Both the position numbers and the translations under genes were made by a program. Of a stretch of 40,539 nt of DNA, positions 25,139-33,750 are shown piece after piece; positions within the stretch are counted from its first letter, which is position 1, and every line of letters begins with the position of its first letter. The notes below the pieces were generated by a model. That model did not search any database, was not told where the DNA came from, and worked only from the letters and a program-made list of their open reading frames with translations. Source of the stretch: Streptomyces shenzhenensis (GTDB taxonomy: Bacteria > Actinomycetota > Actinomycetes > Streptomycetales > Streptomycetaceae); assembly GCF_003688995.1 (NCBI RefSeq), contig NZ_PENI01000055.1, positions 1 to 40,539 of the forward strand, in the 5' to 3' direction.

Positions 25139-26062
25139 ATGGACCTTCGAATCTTCACCGAGCCCCAGCAAGGGGCGACCTACGACACTTTGCTCGCCGT
25201 GGCGAAGGCCACCGAGGACCTCGGCTTCGACGCGTTCTTCCGCTCGGACCATTACCTCCGCATGGGCGCCGTGGACGGGCTGCCCGGCCCCACCGACGCC
25301 TGGATCACCCTCGCCGGACTCGCCCGCGAGACGAAACGCATCCGGCTCGGCACGCTGATGACCGCGGGCACCTTCCGGCTGCCCGGCGTCCTTGCCATCC
25401 AGGTCGCCCAGGTCGACCAGATGTCCGGCGGCCGGGTCGAACTGGGCCTGGGCGCGGGCTGGTTCGAGGAGGAGCACCAGGCGTACGGCATCCCGTTCCC
25501 GAAGGAGAAGTTCGGCCGCCTCGAGGAGCAGCTGGCCATCGTCACCGGACTGTGGGAGACCAAGGTCGGCGACACCTTCGACTTCCACGGCGCCTACTAC
25601 GACCTGACCGGCTCGCCCGCGCTGCCCAAGCCCGCCCAGGCGAAGATCCCGGTGCTGATCGGCGGGCACGGGGCGACCCGTACGCCGCGGCTGGCCGCGC
25701 GCTACGCCGCCGAGTTCAACATCCCGTTCGCCTCCATCGAGGACAGCGAGCGGCAGTTCGGCCGGGTCCGTGCCGCCGCCGAGGCGGCCGGGCGCGCCGC
25801 GGACGACCTCACGTACTCCAACGCCCTCGTCGTCTGCGTCGGCCGGGACGACCAGGAGGTCGCCCGCCGGGCCGCCGTGATCGGCCGCGAGGTCGACGAG
25901 CTGAAGACCAACGGCCTGGCCGGCTCCCCGGCCGAGGTCGTCGACAAGATCGGCAGGTACGCGGAGATCGGCGCCGAGCGGATCTACCTCCAGGTCCTGG
26001 ACCTCGCCGACCTGGACCACCTGGAACTGATCTCGTCCCAGATCCAGACCCAGCTGTCCTGA
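25139..26062 (+). CDS. LLM-class F420-dependent oxidoreductase
   Basis: A 307-aa luciferase-like monooxygenase-fold flavoprotein, probably using coenzyme F420. Family blocks: FTEPQQGATYDTLLAVAKATEDLGFDAFFRSDHY, GLPGPTDAWITLAGLARETKRIRLGTLMT, RLPGVLAIQVAQVDQMSGGRVELGLGAGWFEEEHQAYGIPFP (the 'GRVELGLGAGW' motif), KIPVLIGGHGATRTPRLAARYAAEFN. Start ATG 25139 gives MDLRIF; an in-frame upstream extension has no ribosome site. It stands 191 bp before hen1 on the same strand, so co-transcription is possible but not evident. The substrate cannot be inferred. Confidence 0.88.
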   Translation: MDLRIFTEPQQGATYDTLLAVAKATEDLGFDAFFRSDHYLRMGAVDGLPGPTDAWITLAGLARETKRIRLGTLMTAGTFRLPGVLAIQVAQVDQMSGGRVELGLGAGWFEEEHQAYGIPFPKEKFGRLEEQLAIVTGLWETKVGDTFDFHGAYYDLTGSPALPKPAQAKIPVLIGGHGATRTPRLAARYAAEFNIPFASIEDSERQFGRVRAAAEAAGRAADDLTYSNALVVCVGRDDQEVARRAAVIGREVDELKTNGLAGSPAEVVDKIGRYAEIGAERIYLQVLDLADLDHLELISSQIQTQLS

Positions 26063-26253
26063 CACCCGGCACCTTCCCCGGCCCGCCTCGCCCCTTTTCC
26101 CGCCCGTCCCGCGTACCGCCCGCACCGGTCCACCGCGCACATGCGGGGCGGGCGGGCCGAGCCTCGGAATGCGGGCCGGCGGGCCGGGCGCCGGCTGCCG
26201 GGGGCCGGGAAAACCGCTGGTCGTCCGGGGGCGGGGAAGGGGAGACTCGGGGA

Positions 26254-27714
26254 ATGTTCCTGACCCTCGGCACCATCGGTACCCCGGAGCGTCCTGCCAC
26301 CGACCTCGGATTCCTGCTGCACAAGCATCCCGACAACGCGCAGGCCTTCTCCACCTCATACGGAACCGCGCACGTCTTCTACCCGGAGGCGGACGCGCGG
26401 CGCTGCACGGCAGCGCTGCTGCTGGAGGTGGACGCGGTGGCGTTGGTGCGGCGGGGGAAGGCAAAGGGCCGCGGAGGCGCTCCGGACGCGGCGCTCGCGC
26501 AGTACGTCAACGACCGCCCGTACGCGGCCTCCTCACTGCTCGCCGTGGCCCTGGGCAACGTCTTCTCCACCGCCCTGCGGGGCGTGTGCCACGCCCGCCC
26601 GGAGCGGGCCGCCGAGCCGCTGCCGCTGCGTGTGGAGGTCCCGGCGCTGCCCGCACGCGGCGGCCCCGACCTCGTACGAAACCTCTTCGAGCCGCTCGGC
26701 TGGACGGTGACGGCCGAACCGGTCGCGCTGGACGCCGAGTTCCCGGAGTGGGGCGATTCGCGGTACGTCCGTCTCGTCCTGGAGTCGAGGACCCTGACCC
26801 TCGCCGAGGCGCTGCGCCACCTCTACGTCCTGCTCCCCGTCCTCGACGACGCCAAGCACTACTGGGTGGCGCCCGACGAGGTCGACAAGCTGCTGCGGGC
26901 GGGGGAGGGCTGGCTGCCCGGCCACCCTGAGCAGAAGCTCATCGTCAGCCGCTACCTCTCCCGCCGCTGGTCGCTGACCCGGCAGGCGATGGAGCGGCTC
27001 GAACTGGTGCGGCTCGCCGAGGCCGACGACAGCGAGGTCGAACAGATCGACAACGCGGTCGCGCAGGAGACCGAGACCGAGGAGAAGCCGGCCCCGCTCG
27101 CCGTGCTGCGTCGGGAGGCGATCCTCGACGCGCTGAGGCGCTCCGCCGCGACCCGCGTCCTCGATCTCGGCTGCGGACAGGGACAGTTGGTGCAGGCGCT
27201 GCTGAAGGACCCGTCCTTCACCGAGATAGTCGGCGTCGACGTGTCGATGCGGGCGCTCACCATCGCCTCCCGGCGGCTGGGACTGGACCGCATGGGCGAA
27301 CGCCAGGCCGCCCGCGTCCAGTTGTTCCAGGGCTCGCTCGCCTACACCGACAAGCGGCTCAAGGGCTACGACGCCGCCGTGCTCAGCGAGGTCGTCGAGC
27401 ACGTCGACCCGCCCCGGCTGTCCGCCCTGGAGTACGCGGTGTTCGGCTCCGCCCGCCCGCGCACCGTCCTCGTGACCACCCCGAACGTGGAGTACAACGT
27501 CCGCTGGGAGACCCTCCCGGCCGGCCGCCCGCGCCACGGCGACCACCGGTTCGAATGGACCCGGGAGGAGTTCCGCGCCTGGGCCGGTGCGGTGGCCGGA
27601 CGGCACGGCTACGACGTGGAGTTCGGGCCCGTCGGCGCGGACGACCCCGAGGTCGGGCCGCCCACACAGATGGCCGTGTTCACGCTGGTCGCAAAGGAGG
27701 CGAAGGCAGCATGA
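26254..27714 (+). CDS. hen1: Hen1, 3'-terminal RNA ribose 2'-O-methyltransferase
   Basis: A 486-aa bacterial Hen1, which methylates the 2'-OH at the 3' end of a ribotoxin-cleaved RNA so that the repaired site resists a second cut. The N-terminal domain (MFLTLGTIGTPERPATDLGFLLHKHP, then FSTSYGTAHVFYPEA) is unique to bacterial Hen1 and mediates Pnkp contact and ligation activation. The C-terminal methyltransferase has motif I VLDLGCGQGQLV, the metal-binding E379-VV-E382-H383 set and H431 (GDHRFEW). A ribosome site GAAGGGGAG precedes ATG 26254. Its stop overlaps the pnkp start (ATGA), giving strictly coupled expression of the repair complex. Confidence 0.95.
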   Translation: MFLTLGTIGTPERPATDLGFLLHKHPDNAQAFSTSYGTAHVFYPEADARRCTAALLLEVDAVALVRRGKAKGRGGAPDAALAQYVNDRPYAASSLLAVALGNVFSTALRGVCHARPERAAEPLPLRVEVPALPARGGPDLVRNLFEPLGWTVTAEPVALDAEFPEWGDSRYVRLVLESRTLTLAEALRHLYVLLPVLDDAKHYWVAPDEVDKLLRAGEGWLPGHPEQKLIVSRYLSRRWSLTRQAMERLELVRLAEADDSEVEQIDNAVAQETETEEKPAPLAVLRREAILDALRRSAATRVLDLGCGQGQLVQALLKDPSFTEIVGVDVSMRALTIASRRLGLDRMGERQAARVQLFQGSLAYTDKRLKGYDAAVLSEVVEHVDPPRLSALEYAVFGSARPRTVLVTTPNVEYNVRWETLPAGRPRHGDHRFEWTREEFRAWAGAVAGRHGYDVEFGPVGADDPEVGPPTQMAVFTLVAKEAKAA

Positions 27715-30254
27715 CCGAGACACAGCACCAGGGACGGGTCCTCCCCGTCACCGACCTCTCCCTCGTCGTGCTCGTCGGCGCGTCCGGCTCCGGCAAGTCG
27801 ACGTTCGCCCGCCGGCACTTCAAGCCCACCGAGGTCATCTCCTCGGACTTCTGCCGCGGCCTGGTCAGTGACGACGAGAACGACCAGAGTGCCACCCGGG
27901 ACGCCTTCGACGTCCTGCACTACATCGCAGGGAAGCGGCTGGCGGCCGGCCGCCGCACCGTCGTCGACGCCACCAGCGTGCAGCAGGACAGCAGACGGCA
28001 GCTGATCGAACTGGCCAGGGAGCACGACGTGCTGCCCATTGCCATCGTGCTCGACGTGCCCGAGGAGGTGTGCGCCGAGCGCAACGCGGCCCGCGCCGAC
28101 CGGGCCGGCATGCCGCGCCGGGTCATCCACCGGCATGTCCGTGAACTCCGCCGCTCTGTACGGCACTTGGAGCGCGAGGGCTTCCGCAAGGTGCACATCC
28201 TGCGCGGGGTGGACGAGGTCGAGGCGGCGAGCGTCGTCACCGAGCGGCGCTTCAACGACCTCACACACCTCACCGGCCCGTTCGACATCATCGGCGACGT
28301 CCACGGCTGCTCCGCCGAACTCGACGCACTGCTGGGCAAGTTGGGCTACACGGACGGGGTGCACCCGGACGGCAGGACCGCCGTGTTCGTCGGCGACCTG
28401 GTCGACCGCGGCCCGGACAGCCCGGGCGTGCTGCGCCGGGTGATGGCGATGGCCGCAGCGGGCAGCGCGCTGTGCGTGCCCGGCAACCACGAGAACAAGT
28501 ACGGCCGGTACCTCAAGGGCCGCAGGGTCCAGCTCACCCATGGGCTCGCCGAGACCGTCGAGCAGATGGACCAGGAGAGCGAGGAGTTCCGGCAGCGGGT
28601 ACGGGAGTTCATCGACGGGCTCGTCAGCCACTACGTCCTGGACGGCGGGCGGCTCGTCGTCTGCCACGCGGGACTGCCGGAGAAGTACCACGGGCGGACG
28701 TCCGGGCGGGTCCGCTCGCACGCGCTGTACGGCGACACCACCGGTGAGACCGACGAGTTCGGGCTGCCGGTGCGCTACCCGTGGGCGGAGGACTACCGCG
28801 GCCGGGCGGCCGTGGTCTACGGACACACACCGGTACCCGAGGCGTCCTGGCTGAACAACACGGTCTGCCTGGACACCGGTGCCGTCTTCGGCGGCAAGCT
28901 GACCGCGCTGCGCTGGCCGGAGCGTGAACTGGTGGACGTACCGGCCGAGCGGGTCTGGTACGAACCGGTGAAGCCGCTGCGGGAGGAGGCGCCCGGCGGT
29001 CGGGACGGGCGTCCGCTCGACCTCGGTGACGTGCGGGGCCGGCGGGCCGTCGAGACCCGGTACGCGGGCCGGGTCGCGGTGCGCGAGGAGAACGCGGCGG
29101 CGGCGCTCGAGGTCATGAGCCGGTTCGCGGTGGATCCGCGGCTGCTGCCGTATCTGCCGCCGACCATGGCGCCGACGGCCACGAGCCGGGTCGAGGGCTA
29201 TCTGGAGCACCCGGCCGAGGCGTTCGCGCAGTACGCCGCGGACGGTGTCGCGCGGGTCGTGTGCGAGGAGAAGCACATGGGTTCGCGGGCCGTGGCCCTG
29301 GTGTGCCGGGACGCGGACGCGGCGCGCGGGCGGTTCGGCACGGACCGGGTGACCGGGGCGCTGTACACCCGTACCGGACGGCCGTTCTTCGACGACGAGG
29401 CCGTGACCGAGGAGGTGCTCGGGCGGCTGCGGTCGGCGGTCGACGCGGCGGGGCTGTGGGCCGGTCTTGACACCGACTGGCTGCTGCTGGACGCGGAGCT
29501 GATGCCGTGGTCGCTGAAGGCGTCGGGGCTGCTGCGCAGCCAGTACGCGGCCGTGGGCGCCGCGTCCGGGGCGGTGTTCCCGGGGGTGCTGGCGGCGGTG
29601 ACGGGCGCGGCTGCGCGCGGGGTCGATGTGGCCGGGCTCCTCGCCCGCCAGCGGGAACGGGCCGCCGACGCGGCCGCGTTCACGGACGCGTACCGGCGCT
29701 ACTGCTGGTCCACGGAGGGACTGGACGGGGTACGGCTGGCGCCGTTCCAGCTGCTCGCCGTGCGCGGGCGCAGCCTGGCCGGCCTGCCGCACGACGAGCA
29801 GCTGGCCCTGCTCGACCGGCTCGTCGAGCACGACGGGAGCGGGCTGTTGCAGACCACGCGGCGGCTGTACGTGGACACCGGGGACCCGGAGTCGGTGCGG
29901 GCGGGCGTCGACTGGTGGCTGGAGCTGACCGGGCGGGGCGGCGAGGGCATGGTCGTCAAGCCGGTGGCCGCGCAGGCCCGCGACCCGCAGGGCCGGCTGG
30001 TCCAGCCCGGCATCAAGTGCCGGGGCCGCGAGTACCTGCGGATCGTCTACGGTCCCGAGTACACCCGTCCGGACAATCTCGCGCGGCTGCGGCAGCGGTT
30101 CCTGAACCACAAGCGGTCGCTGGCGATCCGCGAGTACGCGCTGGGTCTGGAGGCCCTGGACCGGCTGGCGGACGCCGAGCCGCTGTGGCGGGTGCACGAG
30201 GCGGTGTTCGCGGTGCTGGCCCTGGAATCGGAGCCGGTCGACCCGCGGCTGTGA
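27711..30254 (+). CDS. pnkp: Pnkp, polynucleotide kinase-phosphatase with ligase-like domain
   Basis: An 847-aa trifunctional RNA-repair enzyme. Residues 1-170 are the kinase (Walker A GASGSGKST with K29; S45/D46 in ISSDFCRG; VVDATSV). Residues 190-430 are a calcineurin-like phosphatase: GD196-V-H198-G, GD229-LVD232-RG, GN259-H260-E, VVCHAGLPEKY and YGHTP. Residues 490-847 are the adenylyltransferase/ligase module with nucleotidyl lysine K521 in EEKHMGSRAV, LLLDAELMPW, EGMVVKP and the C-terminal IKCRGREYLRIVYGPEY. All catalytic residues known in the Clostridium thermocellum enzyme have counterparts. With Hen1 it heals and seals RNA breaks such as those made by anticodon nucleases. The ATG overlaps the hen1 stop. 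Confidence 0.95.
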   Translation: MTETQHQGRVLPVTDLSLVVLVGASGSGKSTFARRHFKPTEVISSDFCRGLVSDDENDQSATRDAFDVLHYIAGKRLAAGRRTVVDATSVQQDSRRQLIELAREHDVLPIAIVLDVPEEVCAERNAARADRAGMPRRVIHRHVRELRRSVRHLEREGFRKVHILRGVDEVEAASVVTERRFNDLTHLTGPFDIIGDVHGCSAELDALLGKLGYTDGVHPDGRTAVFVGDLVDRGPDSPGVLRRVMAMAAAGSALCVPGNHENKYGRYLKGRRVQLTHGLAETVEQMDQESEEFRQRVREFIDGLVSHYVLDGGRLVVCHAGLPEKYHGRTSGRVRSHALYGDTTGETDEFGLPVRYPWAEDYRGRAAVVYGHTPVPEASWLNNTVCLDTGAVFGGKLTALRWPERELVDVPAERVWYEPVKPLREEAPGGRDGRPLDLGDVRGRRAVETRYAGRVAVREENAAAALEVMSRFAVDPRLLPYLPPTMAPTATSRVEGYLEHPAEAFAQYAADGVARVVCEEKHMGSRAVALVCRDADAARGRFGTDRVTGALYTRTGRPFFDDEAVTEEVLGRLRSAVDAAGLWAGLDTDWLLLDAELMPWSLKASGLLRSQYAAVGAASGAVFPGVLAAVTGAAARGVDVAGLLARQRERAADAAAFTDAYRRYCWSTEGLDGVRLAPFQLLAVRGRSLAGLPHDEQLALLDRLVEHDGSGLLQTTRRLYVDTGDPESVRAGVDWWLELTGRGGEGMVVKPVAAQARDPQGRLVQPGIKCRGREYLRIVYGPEYTRPDNLARLRQRFLNHKRSLAIREYALGLEALDRLADAEPLWRVHEAVFAVLALESEPVDPRL

Positions 30255-30282
30255 GCCGCGGAGTTCGCTGCGGCGACCCGTG

Positions 30283-30340
30283 GGGGACCGTTCCGGCCGG
30301 GCCGGCTCAAAGGAGCCGGCGCCGGCCGGGTCCGGTCCCC
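30283..30340. terminator. Strong bidirectional terminator
   Basis: A long imperfect stem: GGGGACCG, CCGGCCGG, CCGGCTC on the left pair with GAGCCGG, CCGGCCGG, CCGGTCCCC on the right around an AAAG loop. It lies between the convergent pnkp stop (30254) and the end of the NAD-kinase-like gene (30347), and would serve both. Confidence 0.7.
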
Positions 30341-30346
30341 GTGGCC

Positions 30347-31246
30347 TCACCCCAGCAGCCGCAGCCGCTCCGCGCAGACCCCCACCCGGACCGTCTGGCC
30401 CCATGTCAGCTCCAGCGTGTCCGCCTCCATCCCGTCCCCGAAGGCGACCAGCCGCTCCGACTCCACGGTGACCGTCAGGGTGGCCGGGGCGGTGAGTTCG
30501 CCCGTGACCAGCGAGGTTCCCGTGGCCGGTGACGGCCAGGCCTCGCGGACGAACCACAGCAGCCGGTCCTCGGTGGGGGAGGGCAGCGCGGGCCGGCCGG
30601 ACCGCTGCCGCCACACCGACCGCAGCCAGCCGGTGGCCCCGGTGCCCGTGCCCACCAGCACCCCGGACGAGGCCTGGGCCTCGACGGCACCCCCGTCGCC
30701 GTCGAGGCCCAGGCGGTAGCGGGCCGTCTGGTGCCCGGCCGCACCCAGGTAGATCTCGTTGAGCGCGACCAGGCGCTGTGTGTCGTCGGCGACCGCCTCG
30801 ACCATGGTGAGTTCGTCGACGCCGGTGCCCGGTGACCGGGCCGCGGGCAGCAGGGTCGCCGCGTCGGCCGGCCGGTGCCGCACCAGCACGCCGGGGTTGC
30901 GGCCGGGGTCGGTGTCGATGCCGACGACCGGCCGGCCCGCCAGGTACTTGGCGGCGTTCGCCACCAGCCCGTCCTGGCCGACCACCACGACCACGTCCTC
31001 GGGTGCGAACGGGAAGCGGTCCAGGTCGGCCCGTTCCACCCGGGTCCGGCGCCAGCTCAGCGGCACCGCCGAGGCGACCTCGGCCAGCGCCCGCCGGGTG
31101 CGGTGGTGGCGTTCGAGGACCTCGGCGATGTCCCGGCCGCGGGAGGCGAGGAAGAAGGCGGCCTGGCCGTGCGTGCCGTGCCGGGCCACCAGCTCCTCGT
31201 ACTCCGTGGTCCGGTGGACGAGTACGGCCCGCGGCGCGAGACTCAT
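30347..31246 (-). CDS. Divergent NAD-kinase-like protein
   Basis: A 299-aa protein that keeps the layout of ATP-NAD kinases. VVVVVGQDGLVANAAKYL (about 86-103) occupies the GGDG-T site with the catalytic-type Asp kept but the first Gly replaced (QDG); VVGIDTDPGRNPGVL follows as in NAD kinase VLGVNxGxLGFL. LNEIYLG (about 164-170) matches the NE/ND motif, and GVLVGTGTGATGW (about 195-207) the TPTGSTAY loop. The C-terminal beta domain is present (AFGDGMEADTLEL). The substitutions in the TPTG and GGDG motifs suggest altered substrate or loss of activity; a regular NAD kinase should be encoded elsewhere. Its ATG overlaps the end of the upstream SPFH gene by 4 bp (ATGA). Confidence 0.75.
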   Translation of the reverse strand: MSLAPRAVLVHRTTEYEELVARHGTHGQAAFFLASRGRDIAEVLERHHRTRRALAEVASAVPLSWRRTRVERADLDRFPFAPEDVVVVVGQDGLVANAAKYLAGRPVVGIDTDPGRNPGVLVRHRPADAATLLPAARSPGTGVDELTMVEAVADDTQRLVALNEIYLGAAGHQTARYRLGLDGDGGAVEAQASSGVLVGTGTGATGWLRSVWRQRSGRPALPSPTEDRLLWFVREAWPSPATGTSLVTGELTAPATLTVTVESERLVAFGDGMEADTLELTWGQTVRVGVCAERLRLLG

Positions 31247-32289
31247 GCCCGCTCACCCGCGGCCAGTCTGGTCAGCAGCCCGGTGAGCACGTCCGGCGAC
31301 ACCGTCACGCTGTCGATGCGGGGCAGGTTCTCCGCCAGCCGGGTCCCGGTGAGCGCGTTGAGTGTGGTCACGCCGTCCACCCCGGCGTCCGCGTGCACCC
31401 GCAGCCATGCGGCCCGGTCCTGCGCCCGCGCCTCGCCGACCGCACGGGCTCCCGCGGCCTCCGCCTCCGCGAGCCGCAGGGTCCGTTTCGCCTCGGCCTC
31501 GGCGAGCCGTACGGTCCGTGCCGCCTCCGCCTCCGCGCGGACCGCGTCCGCCGCCGCGTGCTCCTCCGCCTCCCGGCGGGCGTTGACACCGCGCTGCTCG
31601 ACCAGCCGCTCCTCGCGGCGGGCGAGTTCGATCCGGCTGGCCAGCTCGTTCTCGGCGATGGCCCGCTCGCGTTCGACCGCCACCGCCCGCCGCTCGTACG
31701 TCGCCCGGTCGGCCTCCTGCTGGATCAGCTCCCGGGCGGGCGTGCGCAGCGCCCGTTCCACCTCCGGCTCCGGCCGCAGCGCCATCACCCGTACCGCCAC
31801 CGTCTCGATGCCGGTGGCCGGCAGCCGGGGGTCCGCGGCCAGGCCCGCCGCGATCCGCTCGCGCACCGCGCTCACCCCGTCGACCAGCGCGGCCGACAGC
31901 GGGGTGCGGGCCAGTACGTCCAGCGCGTGCTGCTGGGCCGTCTCCGTGAGCAGCGTGCCCAGCTGCTCCAGGGGCGTGCCCCGCCATGCGCCGGTGTCCG
32001 GGTCGATGGAGAAGTCCAGCCGGGCGGCGGCGACGGCCGGGTCGCCGATCCGGTAGGTGACCGTCGCCTGCACGGCCACGTCCTGGAAGTCGGCGGTACG
32101 GGCGTGGAAGGTCATCGCCAGCTCGCGGTCGTCGACCGGCACCTCGGAGAGCGCGGCGGTCAGCGGCCTGAACCAGAAGCTCAGCCCCGTGCCGTCGTGC
32201 GCGAGCCGGCCGGAGCGGTGGTGCCTGATGTGCGCCGTCGGCCCGCCCCGCAGGTGACGCAGGCCCAGGCGCCGGGTGATGTCGGCCAT
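31243..32289 (-). CDS. SPFH/band-7 (prohibitin-like) domain protein
   Basis: A 348-aa protein. An SPFH domain (about 25-185) has DRELAMTFHARTADFQDVAVQATVTYRIGDPAVAA, GTLLTETAQQHALDVLA and GIETVAVRVMALRPEPEVERAL. A long Ala/Glu/Arg-rich coiled coil follows (about 190-290, with tandem RTVRLAEAEA / RTLRLAEAEA repeats), then a compact C-terminal segment. There is no clear N-terminal membrane helix, unlike flotillins and stomatins, so it may be cytosolic or peripheral. ATG 32289 has GAGGGG 5 nt upstream; an upstream in-frame ATG 32316 is weaker. First gene of a two-gene operon with the NAD-kinase-like protein, read from a promoter covered by two matching operators. Confidence 0.85.
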   Translation of the reverse strand: MADITRRLGLRHLRGGPTAHIRHHRSGRLAHDGTGLSFWFRPLTAALSEVPVDDRELAMTFHARTADFQDVAVQATVTYRIGDPAVAAARLDFSIDPDTGAWRGTPLEQLGTLLTETAQQHALDVLARTPLSAALVDGVSAVRERIAAGLAADPRLPATGIETVAVRVMALRPEPEVERALRTPARELIQQEADRATYERRAVAVERERAIAENELASRIELARREERLVEQRGVNARREAEEHAAADAVRAEAEAARTVRLAEAEAKRTLRLAEAEAAGARAVGEARAQDRAAWLRVHADAGVDGVTTLNALTGTRLAENLPRIDSVTVSPDVLTGLLTRLAAGERA

Positions 32290-32309
32290 GTGATCCCCCT
32301 CACCGATTC

Positions 32310-32358
32310 TCGTCATATGGACGATAATCGCGATACGGGCTTGTCGTCAAGAGGACGA
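32310..32358 (-). promoter_or_regulatory. Promoter of the SPFH operon with two copies of a dyad operator
   Basis: Minus strand: -35 TTGACG (32350-32345), 18-bp spacer, -10 TATCGT (32326-32321). Operator 1, TCGTC-ATATG-GACGA (32310-32324), overlaps the -10; operator 2, TCGTC-AAGAG-GACGA (32344-32358), covers the -35. Arms are perfect in both, and centres are 34 bp apart. An ATCGCGAT palindrome (32327-32334) lies between them. The same DNA is upstream of the divergent arginine deiminase gene, so both directions may be regulated together. Confidence 0.65.
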
Positions 32359-32425
32359 AAATAAGAACGGGCGGAAAGGACCCGGAGCGAGGGTGAAGCC
32401 GGTGCGCGACGGCCAGGATGGAGGC

Positions 32426-33649
32426 ATGGGATTCCACGTCGACTCCGAGGCCGGGCGGCTGCGCCGCGTCATCCTGCACCGGCCGGATCTGGAGCTCAAA
32501 AGGCTCACCCCCAGCAACAAGGACGCCCTTCTCTTCGACGACGTGCTGTGGGTGCGCCGGGCACGCGCCGAGCACGACGGGTTCGCCGACGTGCTGCGCG
32601 ACCGTGGGGTCATCGTCCATCTCTTCGGTGACCTGCTCACCGAGACCCTGAAGATCCCGCAGGCCAGAAGCCTCGTCCTGGACCGGGTCTTCGACGAGAA
32701 GGAGTACGGCCCGCTCGCCACCGACCACCTCCGGGCCGTCTTCGAGACCTTGCCCGCGTACGACCTGGCCGAGGCCCTGGTCGGTGGCATGACCAAGCGG
32801 GAGTTCCTGGACGCGCACGAGGAACCGACCTCCGTCCGCTTCCATGTGATGGACCTCGATGACTTCCTCCTCGACCCGCTGCCCAACCACCTCTTCACCC
32901 GCGACACCTCCGCCTGGATCTACGACGGCGTCTCCATCAACGCCATGCGCTGGCCGGCCCGGCAGCGCGAGACCGTGCACTTCGAGGCGATCTACCGGCA
33001 CCATCCGCTCTTCCGCGGCGAGGAGTTCCACACCTGGTCCGAGGGGCAGGCCGACTATCCGTCCACCATCGAGGGCGGCGACGTCCTGGTCATCGGCAAC
33101 GGCGCCGTGCTCATCGGCATGAGCGAGCGCACCACCCCGCAGGCCGTGGAGATGCTCGCGCACAAGCTCTTCGCCGCCGGGTCGGCGCGGACGATCGTCG
33201 CGCTGGACATGCCCAAGCGGCGCGCGCTGATGCACCTCGACACCGTGATGACGATGGTCGACGGCGATGTCTTCACCCAGTACGCCGGCCTTGGCATGCT
33301 CCGCTCGTACACCATCGAGCCGGGCGCCGTCGACAAGGAGCTCAAGGTCACCGACCATCCGCCGGAGCACATGCACCGCGCGATCGCCGCCGCCCTCGGC
33401 CTGAGCGAGATCCGCGTGCTGACCGCCACCCAGGACGTGCACGCGGCCGAGCGTGAGCAGTGGGACGACGGCTGCAACGTCCTGGCCGTCGAGCCCGGGG
33501 TCGTCGTCGCGTACGAGCGGAACTCCACCACCAACACACATCTGCGCAAGCAGGGCATCGAGGTGATCGAGATCCCGGGCAGCGAACTGGGGCGCGGCCG
33601 GGGCGGGCCGCGCTGCATGAGCTGTCCGGTGGTGCGGGACGCCGTCTAG
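32426..33649 (+). CDS. arcA: Arginine deiminase
   Basis: A 407-aa enzyme converting arginine to citrulline and ammonia. FHVDSEAGRLRRVILHRPDLELKRLTPSNKDALLFDD is the family start; catalytic residues are in FTRD, EGGDVL, H270 (HLDTVM), and C400 (MSCP, near the end). Length is normal. I place the start at ATG 32426 by homology; GTG 32393, eleven codons upstream with GGAG 5 nt before it, is a real alternative because the ATG has GGAGG only 1 nt away. It lies 101 bp upstream of an ornithine carbamoyltransferase gene, together giving the first two steps of the arginine deiminase pathway. Carbamate kinase and the ArcD exchanger are not in this window. Confidence 0.96.
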   Translation: MGFHVDSEAGRLRRVILHRPDLELKRLTPSNKDALLFDDVLWVRRARAEHDGFADVLRDRGVIVHLFGDLLTETLKIPQARSLVLDRVFDEKEYGPLATDHLRAVFETLPAYDLAEALVGGMTKREFLDAHEEPTSVRFHVMDLDDFLLDPLPNHLFTRDTSAWIYDGVSINAMRWPARQRETVHFEAIYRHHPLFRGEEFHTWSEGQADYPSTIEGGDVLVIGNGAVLIGMSERTTPQAVEMLAHKLFAAGSARTIVALDMPKRRALMHLDTVMTMVDGDVFTQYAGLGMLRSYTIEPGAVDKELKVTDHPPEHMHRAIAAALGLSEIRVLTATQDVHAAEREQWDDGCNVLAVEPGVVVAYERNSTTNTHLRKQGIEVIEIPGSELGRGRGGPRCMSCPVVRDAV

Positions 33650-33671
33650 GGAGACCCGCACCCGGGCGTTC

Positions 33672-33712
33672 GTATATAAATGCTGAGTATCGTATAGACT
33701 TCCATCATCTTG
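33672..33712 (+). promoter_or_regulatory. AT-rich spacer, possible ARG box and promoter for argF/arcB
   Basis: GTATATAAATGCTGAGTATC followed by GTATAGAC forms an imperfect dyad (GTATAT...GTATAG), far AT-richer than its surroundings. Such patches upstream of arginine genes are usually ArgR/AhrC boxes. A -10-like TAGACT lies at 33695-33700, without a clear -35. Confidence 0.4.
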
Positions 33713-33750
33713 TGCAGTGCCCCCGTTCTCGTCACCCTGGAGCGCCCCTC

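Noticed and set aside
27609..31256. A 1215-codon minus-strand open frame opposite hen1-pnkp
   Set aside because: Antisense shadow of pnkp: composition is repetitive Arg/Val/His/Gly and has no recognisable domain, while the plus strand shows all Pnkp motifs.
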